This document shows, piece after piece, positions 25,865 through 36,722 of a stretch of 64,000 bases of DNA (positions are counted from its first letter, which is position 1; each line of letters opens with the position of its first letter). The translations under genes were made by a program, and so were the position numbers. The notes under the pieces are model-generated. The model did no database searches. It was not told the DNA's origin and saw only the letters and a program-made list of their open reading frames with translations. Where the stretch lies: assembly GCF_003664995.1 (NCBI RefSeq), contig NZ_JFHL01000025.1:1-64000 (forward strand), given 5' to 3'. Source of the DNA: Mesotoga sp. BH458_6_3_2_1. Its GTDB lineage: Bacteria > Thermotogota > Thermotogae > Petrotogales > Kosmotogaceae.

Positions 25865-26301
25865 GTCAACAACGAAAAAGATCAAGAGGTCCCAATTTAT
25901 CACCGAATTTATTCTGTGAGGCACTTATCGTCTAGTGCTTAATAGAATTTGGAGTCGATGAAGAAGAAGGACATATCACATATCTTATACCGAAACTTTG
26001 AAAGACACCTGAATTGAGTTCACGATCATCTCTTTGAAAAGTGCATCTTTTACAGTTACTTAGATTCACATTCGGCTCAGAGCAAACTGTAGAGGTGCAT
26101 GAAGCGTGGAAAGATTTCCGCTGAGCCGTGTTCTTAGAAAGCGATTCGGCTAATTTACAGCAGAAAGCAATATTTGAGACTTGAAAATATATATCAGGTT
26201 ATTTGCCTCAAACAAGACATGCTAGGTATGTGTCAATTCCTGAGTCCCATTGGACTTTCATAGATCATTACAGCTTGAGAGACTCATGTTAGGCAATCAT
26301 T
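25865..26301. other. Gap without a recognised feature
   Basis: An A+T-rich stretch with stops in all frames. I see no gene, repeat or terminator in it before the defence operon promoter. Confidence 0.5.
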
Positions 26302-26329
26302 TTGAATTAGTTTCGAAAATTTGTATAAT
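26302..26329 (+). promoter_or_regulatory. Promoter of the defence operon
   Basis: TTGAAT (26302-26307), 16 nt, then a perfect TATAAT (26324-26329). It is the best promoter before the gene at 26426 and leaves a leader of about 90 nt. It probably drives the closely packed genes up to at least NurA (38028). Confidence 0.6.
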
Positions 26330-26425
26330 GTTATTATGCTTATTATCTATTATTTAATCAGTGATCTTTCTTATGAATATCACTAGCAAGAGAAATCGAT
26401 AGCTTTGTTCCCTGGAGGCAAAGAA

Positions 26426-29287
26426 GTGCAAAATGCAAGCTCACAACAGAAAAAAGCAATCGAAGCACTCGACGGTCCTTTGTTAGTAATAGCGGGTCCC
26501 GGGTCTGGAAAGACTTTTACTCTAGTTGAAAGGACTATCCACATTGTAAAGGAAAGACTCGTTGATCCAGACCGAATACTTCTATCGACCTTCACTGAGA
26601 AAGCCTCCTCAGAGCTTCTTTCTAGGGTGTCGCAGCGTCTATATGAGGAGCAAATAAACTTCAACGTTAACGAAATGTATCTCGGGACAATTCACTCAAT
26701 TTGCAGTCGCATATTGGATGAGAACCTCGAATTCACGAGACTCAAGAGAAACTACACAATTCTCGATCAGTTTGGCCAATATTACTTCATATATCAGCGG
26801 ATCCACAGTTTTCGGAATCTTTCAGGAATAAGCTCGATACTGAGTACAAGAAATTGGTGGGCCAACTCTGTCGAAATTGCTGGCTTAATGAATAAACTAA
26901 CAGAAGAGCTTGTTGACTCGCAGAAACTTCTAGAATCGGATGATGAGAAATTGCGGACGCTGGGAACCTGTCTCAATCTGTACCGACAATACTTGTATGA
27001 AGAGAACGCACTTGATTTCTCAAATATTCAATATGAGACATATCAGCTGCTCACTACTCACGATAATGTACTGAAGAATCTTCGAGAGAAGATTTCCTAC
27101 CTTATGATTGACGAATACCAAGACACAAATACCATCCAAGAGAAGATCTTCTTACTTATTTCTGGAGAAAGGCAGAACATATGCGTGGTTGGAGATGAAG
27201 ATCAAAGCCTGTATCGATTTCGCGGTGCGACCGTAAGGAATATCCTTGAATTCCAACGGAACTTTGATCCCGGAGAGTGCAAGCTAGTTGTTCTCAATGA
27301 AAACTATCGCTCTCATCCCAAAATAATTGACTTCTACAATCGCTGGATGAGCGAGCAACAATGGGAATATGAAGGAAGGAGATTTCGCTTCGAAAAGACG
27401 ATCTCCCCTCGTGAAGGTGTCTTTGCCAATAATCAGACGGTAATAAAAGTGGCCGGTACAGATTCTGGAAGCCCCTGGCACGAGGAAATTCTTGAGTTTC
27501 TACAGCAACTCAAGAGAACTGGGGCGATAGACGACTGGAATCAAATTGTCTTTCTTTTCCAGTCTGTTAAGAACCCAAAAGTAATTGCTTTAGCCAGTTT
27601 TCTCGAAGAAAAAGGTGTGAATGTCTATTCTCCGCGATCAAATCTGATCTTTGATAGAGAAGAGTTCAAGCTCCTTATCGGCGCATTCTACTATCTCTTC
27701 GCCTGGTATGCAAAAATAAGATCAAAGGACAGCACATTCACGAATCCCATTTGGGCCTATCTTGATGACTGTTTCCATCTGTTTGTTGAAAAGCTCAGGC
27801 TAAATGAGAATGCAGAACTTCTTACTTGGTGCCAGAATAAACTGAGGTATCACGACAGCAATTTCGGCACAACGAACTATGGCTTCTCAGCGCTCTTCTA
27901 CGAGCTGCTGCAGTTTCCCCTCTTTAGCAAGTTTCTTCATGAGAATCTTGTATCTGGCATGATAGACAGCAGACCAGCGAGAAACATCGCTCTTTTCTCC
28001 CAGCTTCTTGTAAAATTCGAGTATCTTCACAACATAAAGGTATTATCTTCTAGATTCATCGACAAGACCATCATTGATTTTTTCGATAAGTACCTTAATT
28101 TCCTAAAAGAAGGTGGATTGGACGAGTATGAAGATGACTTCGACTATGCTCCGAGTGGGTGCGTTTCATTCATGACAATCCATCAGTCAAAGGGCCTTGA
28201 GTTCCCTGTAGTTATTGTGGATTCGCTTGGAGCTTCGCCAAGAAAGAATTACACCGACTTAGATGAGTTGCTCCAATCTGGTTATTATTTAAGACCCCCT
28301 TTCGAGCCAATCAAAGAAACCAAATCTTTCGACTTCAGGAGACAATTTTTCACGGCCTTCTCACGTGCACAGGATCTCTTGGTCCTAACGTGTCAAGAAG
28401 TTTTACCCGGAAACGGGCGTCGAAAAGTACCGTCTGGGCAGTTCGTGTCACTATATGAGAGTATTCCCTACTGGAGAGATGACTCTTTTGACTTCAAGCT
28501 GCTTTCTTTGCATTCTATAAAAGAGACTTCGATCAAGAGAGAGTACTCATACACTTCTCATATACTGAACTATGAGGCCTGTCCAAGACAGTATATGTTC
28601 ACAAAATACCTTGGTTTCGAGCCAGTGAGGGCTAACCCTATTCTGTTTGGAAATCTTGTTCATGAGACAATAGAAGATATCCACAAAGCAGTTCTTCGCA
28701 ATGAAACGCACCTTCTAAACAGAGATAATATAGAAAAATGGTTCAGCAGCAATTACAGGAGTCTGAGCACAAAAGAAAGAGTGTATCTGGCTCCGGAGAC
28801 ACAGAGAGTTGCTCTTGAGCAAGTCATGAAGTACTTTGAGAGGAAGCGAGGCGATTGGTCAGATATTCGAGAAGCAGAAGTCGATGTATCGCTTGTAAAG
28901 GAAGCCTATATCCTTAAGGGGAAGGTGGATCTTATTGCCGGTACTGGTGATACTGTGCAGATAATCGATTTCAAGGCCGAGAAAAAGCCGGACCTTCAAG
29001 GCGAAAGAGAGAGAATTGATCAGTATAGAAGGCAACTGGAGATCTATGCTCATGTTGTCGAACAAAAGATCGGGCTCAAAGTAAGCGGTATGCAGCTCTA
29101 CTTCACTGGCGAAATCGATGGCAGTCCGATAATATCTTTCAGAAACGATCAGTCTTCGATAAACCGCACAATCGATCAAGTTAATAACGTTGTCGATAAC
29201 ATAGAATCATTGAAGTTCTCAATCGAAACAAGACCGATCAAGCAGTGCTCAAACTGTGATATGCGACACTATTGTGACCGAAGATGA
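26426..29287 (+). CDS. UvrD/PcrA-like superfamily 1 helicase with C-terminal PD-(D/E)XK iron-sulfur nuclease
   Basis: The GTG at 26426 has GGAGG seven nt upstream, better than the TTG at 26405, which precedes it. The protein has 953 residues. Helicase motifs: SSQQKKAI (Q motif), GPGSGKT (24-30), DEYQDTN (about 229-235), GDEDQSLYRFRGA (about 255-267) and TIHQSKGLEFP (about 582). The C terminus has KVDLI...IIDFKAEKK (about 833-853) and QLEIYAH, with a final CSNCDMRHYC, the nuclease signatures of RecB/AddA plus a cysteine staple. It is the first gene of the defence operon and could process invading DNA after restriction, as an AddAB/RecBCD-like single-chain enzyme. Confidence 0.88.
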   Translation: MQNASSQQKKAIEALDGPLLVIAGPGSGKTFTLVERTIHIVKERLVDPDRILLSTFTEKASSELLSRVSQRLYEEQINFNVNEMYLGTIHSICSRILDENLEFTRLKRNYTILDQFGQYYFIYQRIHSFRNLSGISSILSTRNWWANSVEIAGLMNKLTEELVDSQKLLESDDEKLRTLGTCLNLYRQYLYEENALDFSNIQYETYQLLTTHDNVLKNLREKISYLMIDEYQDTNTIQEKIFLLISGERQNICVVGDEDQSLYRFRGATVRNILEFQRNFDPGECKLVVLNENYRSHPKIIDFYNRWMSEQQWEYEGRRFRFEKTISPREGVFANNQTVIKVAGTDSGSPWHEEILEFLQQLKRTGAIDDWNQIVFLFQSVKNPKVIALASFLEEKGVNVYSPRSNLIFDREEFKLLIGAFYYLFAWYAKIRSKDSTFTNPIWAYLDDCFHLFVEKLRLNENAELLTWCQNKLRYHDSNFGTTNYGFSALFYELLQFPLFSKFLHENLVSGMIDSRPARNIALFSQLLVKFEYLHNIKVLSSRFIDKTIIDFFDKYLNFLKEGGLDEYEDDFDYAPSGCVSFMTIHQSKGLEFPVVIVDSLGASPRKNYTDLDELLQSGYYLRPPFEPIKETKSFDFRRQFFTAFSRAQDLLVLTCQEVLPGNGRRKVPSGQFVSLYESIPYWRDDSFDFKLLSLHSIKETSIKREYSYTSHILNYEACPRQYMFTKYLGFEPVRANPILFGNLVHETIEDIHKAVLRNETHLLNRDNIEKWFSSNYRSLSTKERVYLAPETQRVALEQVMKYFERKRGDWSDIREAEVDVSLVKEAYILKGKVDLIAGTGDTVQIIDFKAEKKPDLQGERERIDQYRRQLEIYAHVVEQKIGLKVSGMQLYFTGEIDGSPIISFRNDQSSINRTIDQVNNVVDNIESLKFSIETRPIKQCSNCDMRHYCDRR

Positions 29288-29302
29288 TAGGAGGAATTCA
29301 CC

Positions 29303-31051
29303 GTGGAGAATAATCAGCAAAAACTCGATATTGATATTCAAACGCATGCGACTGATAATGAAAAGTACGAATTTGAACCATTGCAAGGCAGACCGATGTT
29401 GCAATGGCGCGGAAAGAGACCTTTCAAATCAACTCACTACTATCCGGCCCAGCTGAAAGAGAGTTTTGGGGAACCTGCAAATGACTGGATGAACAAGCTG
29501 TACTGGGGTGACAATCTTCAGGTTCTCAGTCACCTTCTCAGGGATTATCGCGGAAAGATACAGCTTATATATATTGATCCTCCATTTGACTCAAAAGCTG
29601 ATTACAAAAAGAAAGTAGAACTCAGAGGGAAAGAAATCAACAACGACTACAATTCCTTTGAAGAAAAGCAATACACAGACATCTGGACAAATGATGACTA
29701 TCTTCAGTTTATGTATGAAAGGTTAATCGTTATGCGAGAACTGCTTTCCGAAAATGGTTGCATATACCTTCACTGCGATTACAGGAAAGTTCATCATCTA
29801 AGATGTTTGATGGATGAGATATTCGGAGTGAATAGGTTCCTGAACGAAGTCATTTGGTGCTATAAGTCCGGCGGTGCAGGTGATCGTGGATATGCAAGAA
29901 AGCATGACACAATTCTGCTTTACTCGAAGACGAAGGATTTTGCTTTCAACCAAATAAAGGAAAAGTCGTATATGTTTCCTTGGTCAGGGCAAAACCCCGC
30001 GCAAACATACTACGAAGATGATAAAGGAAGATATACTCTGGTTAATGTTAAGGATTATTGGACCGATATAGGAATGATAGCTACTAGCTCTCACGAGCGA
30101 CAAGGTTATCCTACCCAAAAGCCTGAAGCATTACTTGAACGCATTATAAAAGCCTCATCAAATAAGGGCGACATCGTTCTTGACTGTTTTATGGGATGCG
30201 GTACTACTCAAGCAGTCGCTATGAAACTTGGGAGAAAGTTTATCGGAGCAGATATTAACCTTGGTGCTGTGGAAACTACAGTTAAGAGGCTCCTAGGAGT
30301 GAGAGAAGAAGTTGAAACTGGTCAAATGAGCCTTGAAGAGTCTGAGAAGCTCTATACAGGCTTCGAGGTATATAACGTAAACAACTACGATGTTTTTCGC
30401 AATCCCGTTCAGGCTAAAGAACTTCTAATGGAAGCACTCGAAATACAGACACTCCACAATAACCCTATCTTTGATGGAGAGAAAGATGGTAGAAAAGTCA
30501 TAATTATGCCTGTTAATCGAATTGCTGCGCAAGAAGATGTTATAAACCTGGCACGTAATCTTGACTACAAGAGTTATGAGAAGAAGAAGAAAGACCACCC
30601 ACATTCACCGGTCGATCTTATAACTCTTGTCTGCATGGGGCATGAACCAGATATCGCTGCCAAGTTCGTCAAAGAAACTGGATACAACATAGATGTCGAG
30701 GTATTAGACGTTCTAAGAGATAGGAAAGATTTGTGCTTTAAACGAGATTCAGAGGCTGACATCCAAATCGAAAATGGGAAACTTGTAATCAGAAGCTTCT
30801 ATCCGATGAATCTTCTTCAGAAAATCAGCATGTTCAAGGAAGATATCAAAGATTGGCGAGAACTTGTTGATGCTGTTTATATTGACTGGGATTATGATGG
30901 AGAAACGATGAAACCCGCTGAGATAGATATACCTAGAGATAGAGAGCTGGTTAAGGGCCAGTATGATATTCCTGAGGGAGCAAGGAATATCAAAATAAGG
31001 ATAGTTGACCTACTTTCTGAGGCTTATGAAGGTGAGATATACAATGGCTAA
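29303..31051 (+). CDS. mod: Type III restriction-modification methyltransferase (Mod), N6-adenine
   Basis: The protein has 582 residues; the GTG start has AGGAGG upstream. Motif IV is IDPPF (about 91-95) and comes before motif I, FMGCGTTQAVAMKLG (about 296-310), the order of beta-class N6-adenine methyltransferases used by type III systems. Between them lies the target-recognition region; the C-terminal 200 residues are the Res-interacting part. It overlaps res by 8 nt. Mod recognises the asymmetric site and methylates one strand. The recognition sequence cannot be predicted from here. Confidence 0.93.
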   Translation: MENNQQKLDIDIQTHATDNEKYEFEPLQGRPMLQWRGKRPFKSTHYYPAQLKESFGEPANDWMNKLYWGDNLQVLSHLLRDYRGKIQLIYIDPPFDSKADYKKKVELRGKEINNDYNSFEEKQYTDIWTNDDYLQFMYERLIVMRELLSENGCIYLHCDYRKVHHLRCLMDEIFGVNRFLNEVIWCYKSGGAGDRGYARKHDTILLYSKTKDFAFNQIKEKSYMFPWSGQNPAQTYYEDDKGRYTLVNVKDYWTDIGMIATSSHERQGYPTQKPEALLERIIKASSNKGDIVLDCFMGCGTTQAVAMKLGRKFIGADINLGAVETTVKRLLGVREEVETGQMSLEESEKLYTGFEVYNVNNYDVFRNPVQAKELLMEALEIQTLHNNPIFDGEKDGRKVIIMPVNRIAAQEDVINLARNLDYKSYEKKKKDHPHSPVDLITLVCMGHEPDIAAKFVKETGYNIDVEVLDVLRDRKDLCFKRDSEADIQIENGKLVIRSFYPMNLLQKISMFKEDIKDWRELVDAVYIDWDYDGETMKPAEIDIPRDRELVKGQYDIPEGARNIKIRIVDLLSEAYEGEIYNG

Positions 31052-33683
31052 GAAAAAGGTCACAATGGACTTCACGTTCTTCAAACATCTGTGGATGTTT
31101 TATCAGAAGAATAGAAAGACTATCATTTCCAAGTATAAAGGACCGACAAGGAAATTCCTTCAGTTCAATGGTCCTGAGAATCCGAATCGTTTTCTAAGAA
31201 CACCTCAGTTTGAAGCTTTTGAGATGTATGTTTTCCTGAAAGAAGGCCTCAAGAACCTCAAGATGAGTGAGATTTTCAACGAATGGTACGATAGGACTGA
31301 CATGTTCAATCTACGCGAGCGAGGTACGATTAACGTTCAGACTGGCCAGATGAACATGCTTGATGAGATGACGAGAGAAAATTACGAACAAATCTTCGAA
31401 ACGATAAATGAGTTTGGTTCAGCCAGTGACTATGCAAATTACATCTTTGCGCTCACTATGGGTACAGGAAAGACGATTCTAATGGCAACGTGTATCTTCT
31501 ATGAGTTCGTACTCGCTCACAAGTTGCCAAAAGATCCATTATATTGCCATAACGCACTTGTATTTGCACCAGATAAAACTGTGCTTTCTTCTCTTCTGGA
31601 AATACAAACTTTTGACAAGACGAAAGTGGTGCCAGCAGAGTATGTCAATTTCCTGAACTCAAATATCAAGTATTTCTTCCTGGAAGACACAGAGACAGAT
31701 CTCAATACTGTTGATGGATCGGACTTCAATATTGTGATCACAAACAACCAGAAAATCATACTGAAGAAGGAACACAAGGAGAAAACTGCTGGAGAAAGGC
31801 TCTTTAAGTACATATCGAGTTCAGCAGGAGTATTAGCCGAAGCTGCCGACGTTCTACCAAACGAAGAGCCTGAAGACGATAAAGATCTGATAGCAAATAA
31901 CAGGTTCTACAAGTTGAACAGGCTTCCTCAGCTTGGCATATATGTTGACGAGGCTCACCACGTCTTTGGAAGTCAGCTTGCAAGGGATTTAGGATTGAAT
32001 AGAACTAAAACAAGCCTGAAACTGACAATCGACGAAATAGCGAAGAATCTGAATCGCTCTGGGTCGCGTGTTGTTGCCTGTTATAATTACACAGGAACAC
32101 CGTATGTCAAGAAGACCATTCTACCTGAAGTCGTTTATGGCTACGGGTTGAAAGACGCAATTGACAATGAGTATCTGAAAAGGGTTAGACTCAAAACATA
32201 TAGCGATATTCGAAGTGAGGAGTTTGTTAGAGATGTTATAGAAGATTTCTGGAGAAAATATGGCGAGAACCGTCATGAGAATATGTTGCCAAAGATTGCC
32301 TTCTTTGCGCCGACAATCAAAGATTTGGAAGAAAATCTGAAGCCTTCCTTAGAAAACGTGTTGAATGGTCTTGGCATTTCCTCAGATAAGATTCTTGTAA
32401 ATCACCAGGGATCTGACAGTGATTCTATTAGAGAATTCAGTCGTTTGGATACTCCTGAATCAGAAAAGCAGTTCATCTTGCTTGTGAATAAGGGGAAGGA
32501 AGGTTGGAACTGCCGCTCCCTATTTGCAGTAGCACTCTTTAGAAGACCTTATTCGACGATTTTCGTTCTACAAGCAACTATGCGTTGTCTCAGATCTATA
32601 GATAAAGTCCAGCAGACGGCATCTATTTATCTTTCCAGTGAGAATGAAGAGATACTTAAGGCAGAACTAGACAAGAACTTCAGGATGAGCATAAATGAGC
32701 TCAAGAACGCGAAAGGGAAAGAGAAACAGCTTTTCAAGATTTCGGTTACAAAACCTCCGATTGAAATCAAGATAACTAGAGTGAAAATGACCTTTGACAT
32801 TGAGGAGATAAAGGAGCCTGAGAAAATCACTTTTGATTTCGATAAGGTATCCACAGACAGGTACAGAATTCTAGCAAGAACAATCGAAGATGTGAAGATA
32901 GGCAAAGCCTTGGACAAGCAGACTGAGTCTACTGAAGATATAACATCTCTCAGAGAAAAGAGAAAGTTTTCGAGAACTACTTTGGTTGCGGAGATTGCGA
33001 GATATCTTAACATTTCCTGCTTAAGAGTAGAGAGAATTCTGGAAAGAGCTGAAGAAGAAATGGAAAAGATTCTTGAGTGTGTGAATGAGTATAACGAAAT
33101 TCTGTACGATCACGTAATTCCCAAGATCTTCAGATCTATCCATCAGATAACTGAGAGAAAAGAAGAGGAACAGAAAACAGTTCTTCTAGTAAAAGAGCCA
33201 GAATCTGGTTATTATGAAATCTCGGGAGATCCGAAAAAGACAGTTGCTCTTTCTGACTATAAGACTCTTTCTTGCAAAAGCTTTCATCTTGACACCTATT
33301 GCTTTGATTCAAAACCTGAAATGGAACTGTTCATCGATCTTCTAAAGAGCAGCGACATCGAAAAGGTTTACTTCACCGGCATGCTAACACATGGACAGAC
33401 GGAGTTCTATATAAGCTACATCGATCCTGACTCAAAGATGGTCAGACACTATTATCCTGACTTTCTTGTCAAAAAGGGTGATGATGGCTGGTCTATTCTT
33501 GAAGTCAAGGCAGACAACATGATCGATGACGCTATAGTGCAAGCAAAAAAAGAGGCTGCTGAACAGTTCGCCGTCGAAAATGAAATGACCTATTCGATAG
33601 TATCAGAAAGCGAAGTAAGAGATCATTCCTTTGGTACTGAGAAAACGAAGTTAAAGCTATTAGCAGAGGAAGAGGAGCAATAG
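31044..33683 (+). CDS. res: Type III restriction enzyme (Res)
   Basis: The protein has 879 residues, starting at the ATG overlapping the Mod stop (ATGGCTAA), with GAAGGTGAG upstream. The superfamily 2 helicase part has TMGTGKT (about 138-144), VDEAHH (about 300-305) and QATMRCLRS (motif VI). The C-terminal nuclease motif is YPDFLVKKGDDGWSILEVKA (about 804-823), the PD...ExK of type III Res proteins. It pairs with Mod to cut DNA after ATP-dependent communication between two head-to-head sites. All key residues appear intact. Confidence 0.93.
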   Translation: MAKKKVTMDFTFFKHLWMFYQKNRKTIISKYKGPTRKFLQFNGPENPNRFLRTPQFEAFEMYVFLKEGLKNLKMSEIFNEWYDRTDMFNLRERGTINVQTGQMNMLDEMTRENYEQIFETINEFGSASDYANYIFALTMGTGKTILMATCIFYEFVLAHKLPKDPLYCHNALVFAPDKTVLSSLLEIQTFDKTKVVPAEYVNFLNSNIKYFFLEDTETDLNTVDGSDFNIVITNNQKIILKKEHKEKTAGERLFKYISSSAGVLAEAADVLPNEEPEDDKDLIANNRFYKLNRLPQLGIYVDEAHHVFGSQLARDLGLNRTKTSLKLTIDEIAKNLNRSGSRVVACYNYTGTPYVKKTILPEVVYGYGLKDAIDNEYLKRVRLKTYSDIRSEEFVRDVIEDFWRKYGENRHENMLPKIAFFAPTIKDLEENLKPSLENVLNGLGISSDKILVNHQGSDSDSIREFSRLDTPESEKQFILLVNKGKEGWNCRSLFAVALFRRPYSTIFVLQATMRCLRSIDKVQQTASIYLSSENEEILKAELDKNFRMSINELKNAKGKEKQLFKISVTKPPIEIKITRVKMTFDIEEIKEPEKITFDFDKVSTDRYRILARTIEDVKIGKALDKQTESTEDITSLREKRKFSRTTLVAEIARYLNISCLRVERILERAEEEMEKILECVNEYNEILYDHVIPKIFRSIHQITERKEEEQKTVLLVKEPESGYYEISGDPKKTVALSDYKTLSCKSFHLDTYCFDSKPEMELFIDLLKSSDIEKVYFTGMLTHGQTEFYISYIDPDSKMVRHYYPDFLVKKGDDGWSILEVKADNMIDDAIVQAKKEAAEQFAVENEMTYSIVSESEVRDHSFGTEKTKLKLLAEEEEQ

Positions 33684-34513
33684 TGGAAAACCCTGCCAAT
33701 CCAGTCTTCTTGAGATATCCAGGAGGAAAGAAGAGAAAAGTAAAAAGCTTTTTCGATCTCCTGCCGACAAAAGATGAGATTAAAGGTCGGTATTTCGAAC
33801 CCTTTCTTGGGGGGGCAACTGTCTTCTTCCACATAAGACCGAAAAAAGCAACTCTATCAGATCTGAGTGGCGATCTTATGGATCTCTACCGAGGTGTGAA
33901 AAAAGATCCAAAAGGAGTATGGCAGAAGTACAGGACTCTTCCAGAAGGGAGAGATGCATATTATGCGATAAGAAATGAAGATCTCTCAAAAGCAAATCTA
34001 ATAACAAGGGCAGCAAGAACTCTCTTCTTGAACAGAACGTGTTTTAAGGGTATGTGGCGTTACAACAGCGCAGGAAGATTCAATGTGGGTTACGGTGGCG
34101 AAGATAGGAGATGGGTTATCACAGAACACGACCTAGTTATGGTTTCGAAGCTTCTTAAGGGAAAGCACCTTCTTACATCGGACTTTGAACAGATTATAGC
34201 TTATGCAAATGAAGGGGATTATATATTCCTGGATCCTCCGTATCAGCCGGGTGAAAGTGAAATGCGCAACGATCACTTTGGGTACATGTGCTTCTCATTT
34301 ACCGATCAGATTCGTTTAGCTCGGTGCCTGACGAAAGCCTCAAGTAGAGGAGTGAAGTGGGCACTTACCAACTCAGGAGCATCAGAAATAACTGAACTAT
34401 ATCAGGACCTTCATTTATTGGTACTCGACTTATCAGTTTTGGAAACAGATAAAGGGGAAAGGTTAGAAACGAGGAAAGAGGTGATAATGACCAATCTAAC
34501 TAAGGGGGGGTAA
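33683..34513 (+). CDS. dam: Dam-like N6-adenine DNA methyltransferase (D12 class)
   Basis: The protein has 276 residues with FLRYPGGK (9-16), FEPFLGGATVFF (about 40-51) and FLDPPYQPG (about 182-190), the alpha-class Dam/M.DpnIIA layout. The GTG start overlaps the Res stop (TAGTG). Res ends one base before, so translation is coupled. A second methyltransferase inside a type III operon could protect a different site, or mark host DNA for the downstream HerA/NurA pair. No cognate type II endonuclease is adjacent. Confidence 0.9.
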   Translation: MENPANPVFLRYPGGKKRKVKSFFDLLPTKDEIKGRYFEPFLGGATVFFHIRPKKATLSDLSGDLMDLYRGVKKDPKGVWQKYRTLPEGRDAYYAIRNEDLSKANLITRAARTLFLNRTCFKGMWRYNSAGRFNVGYGGEDRRWVITEHDLVMVSKLLKGKHLLTSDFEQIIAYANEGDYIFLDPPYQPGESEMRNDHFGYMCFSFTDQIRLARCLTKASSRGVKWALTNSGASEITELYQDLHLLVLDLSVLETDKGERLETRKEVIMTNLTKGG

Positions 34514-34514
34514 C

Positions 34515-36722
34515 ATGGCAAACACAGTCTCAGATATTGTAGAAGAATCAGAAGAGAGCCAAAATCCACTTTCTGCATTAAGAGATTTTCTTGATAAGGA
34601 GAAGAAATACGAGTTGTCAGAGGCCTTCGATAAGATGCGTTTGGTTGGATATGCTCTGAATATTGCTTACGACAAAATTAGAATAACAACTTGTGATCCT
34701 TTCAAGATAAACGTTGGAGGAATTCCCAGAAATTCGCTTCTAGTTATGATTCCCTCAAACTATGAGGAGTTACCGCCTCATTTCACACTTCTTAGAGTCT
34801 TAGAAGCGGCAGATACACCGCTTTCGATGGAGGTTCAGCAAACGTATTTTGAACTTCAGAAGAAATCAATGCCCGAACTCGATATTTGGACAAGAAATGA
34901 GCTTCAGTGGGGTGCACTAGATACAGCTGTCCTAGGAATGTTCTATGCAAATCCAGATAATTACAAAGCAGTTGAATTCTCGAGCGATATCAACAACTTT
35001 GTCAGCGCAGACAGATATAGGATATACGCTCCAGATGAACAGTTGCTGGACATTATTGTAAACTCATCAGTGCCAGTGAAGAACCGCTCTGAAATAGGAA
35101 TACTAAGGCTGACAGAATGCAGGCTTACCGTTGGAGAACGGGTATCTGAAAAAGTTGACGTACGAATCTCGGCAAACGACTTTATGGGGACTAGAACTGC
35201 TATGTTTGGCAAGACTCGTCTTGGGAAAAGCAACATTGTGAAGTTGATAGCTCAAAGTATTTTGGAAGCCACGGATGAAAACAAGACCGAGTTCATTATC
35301 GATGACACTTGTATTCACATGCTAAAAGCAAATCCATCTAAAGTACCTCAAGAACTCCTTGAGAAGCTCAATTCAGTTAAGAATAATGAGTATAAAGGTA
35401 TTTCTTGCTTTGAAGCAGCTCTAAAATCGTGTCTTTCACTAGAAGACTTCAATAGGCATTCTAAAACAATACTTGATCACGCAAGAACTAGAGTTGGTCA
35501 GCTGATCTTCGATGCCGACGGAGAATACGCGAACGACAATCCGCAAGATGGCAATGTATCTTTGAGGTCTATATATGCAAATAGATGTAACGTTTACGCG
35601 CTGTCCAAAAAAGAAGGAACACCTTCTAAATCTTTGAGGCTAAACTTCTATGAGCAGCCTGAACAGTCGATAGAGATTCTCAGGGGTCTTCTTGAAGAAG
35701 ATGGCAGGACGGCAATCTATGTCAAATCATTCACAGGTCTCGAAATGCCGTCATTAGAGACTGTTGAACTCATACAAGAGACAAGCGAGAAAATGAGAGC
35801 AATACGAAAGCTTCAGATTTTCTGGGCGATTCTCAATAAAGCTGGCTTTGATATTGACGAAAACGAATTGAAAAAGATTGCTCCCCATGCTTCCCATGTG
35901 AATGGCTTTAATCCAGGTATAAACAAAGAAGTAAGGAAGATAATCCACGCTAAACCTGAGACGGATCTCCCGAAGTCCCCCTCAACGCTTCAAGAAATGC
36001 TAAGGGAATACGAATTGGCAGCGGACGCGATAAACGCACAGAAAGAACTCCAAAGTTCTAGCAATAACCCTCTTTTTGATGCAAATGACATTGCTCTTCT
36101 TAGATTCCTGAAACCGCTTTCAGGATCCGGTCCGGAAATGCTCAAAGCTTATAGAATCTACCATGATAAGAATGCTTCAAAGACATTTGATGAAGTAGTA
36201 GATCTTCTGGACAGAGGAGAAACAGTCATACTTGATCTCGGAAACGCCAACGAGAAGGTATTAAAATACTATTCGAAGAGAATGTCTCAATCTGTATTCC
36301 AAAATCAAGTCAAAAAATTCACTGAGAACTCTCTTGGAAAATCATACATCCAGTTGTATTTCGAAGAAGCCCACACACTCTTCCCAGTGAGTTCTTCTGA
36401 TACCACCGATGTTTATCACCGATTTGCTAAAGAAGGGGCTAAGTATCACATTGGAATGGTCTATTCAACACAATCACCTTCTTCAGTGAGTAAGGAACTA
36501 CTAGCACAAACCGAAAACTTCTTTGTAGCTCATATCTCGTCACGTGATGAAGTTAACGCTTTGTCAAAAGTCAATTCAGCCTATGAAGATCTAAAGGAAG
36601 ATATTCTTCGAGCGAAAAGCCCAGGTTACGTTAGAATGCTTACTCGTTCAAATCGATTTGTAATTTCTGTTCAGGCGAAGATGTTCGGCCTTAATGAAGA
36701 AGGTGATTCCAATGCCATATGA
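34515..36722 (+). CDS. herA: HerA-like (DUF87) hexameric DNA translocase ATPase
   Basis: The protein has 735 residues. Walker A is FGKTRLGKSNIVK (about 231-243), followed by the FDADGEYANDN motif (about 331-341) typical of HerA/DUF87, and FEEAHTLFP (about 615-623) as Walker B with the glutamate. Compared with archaeal HerA (about 500 residues) it has an N-terminal extension of about 200 residues and a large insertion (about 345-520). It starts one base after the methyltransferase stop and overlaps NurA by 11 nt. HerA partners with NurA to resect or degrade DNA. Confidence 0.88.
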   Translation: MANTVSDIVEESEESQNPLSALRDFLDKEKKYELSEAFDKMRLVGYALNIAYDKIRITTCDPFKINVGGIPRNSLLVMIPSNYEELPPHFTLLRVLEAADTPLSMEVQQTYFELQKKSMPELDIWTRNELQWGALDTAVLGMFYANPDNYKAVEFSSDINNFVSADRYRIYAPDEQLLDIIVNSSVPVKNRSEIGILRLTECRLTVGERVSEKVDVRISANDFMGTRTAMFGKTRLGKSNIVKLIAQSILEATDENKTEFIIDDTCIHMLKANPSKVPQELLEKLNSVKNNEYKGISCFEAALKSCLSLEDFNRHSKTILDHARTRVGQLIFDADGEYANDNPQDGNVSLRSIYANRCNVYALSKKEGTPSKSLRLNFYEQPEQSIEILRGLLEEDGRTAIYVKSFTGLEMPSLETVELIQETSEKMRAIRKLQIFWAILNKAGFDIDENELKKIAPHASHVNGFNPGINKEVRKIIHAKPETDLPKSPSTLQEMLREYELAADAINAQKELQSSSNNPLFDANDIALLRFLKPLSGSGPEMLKAYRIYHDKNASKTFDEVVDLLDRGETVILDLGNANEKVLKYYSKRMSQSVFQNQVKKFTENSLGKSYIQLYFEEAHTLFPVSSSDTTDVYHRFAKEGAKYHIGMVYSTQSPSSVSKELLAQTENFFVAHISSRDEVNALSKVNSAYEDLKEDILRAKSPGYVRMLTRSNRFVISVQAKMFGLNEEGDSNAI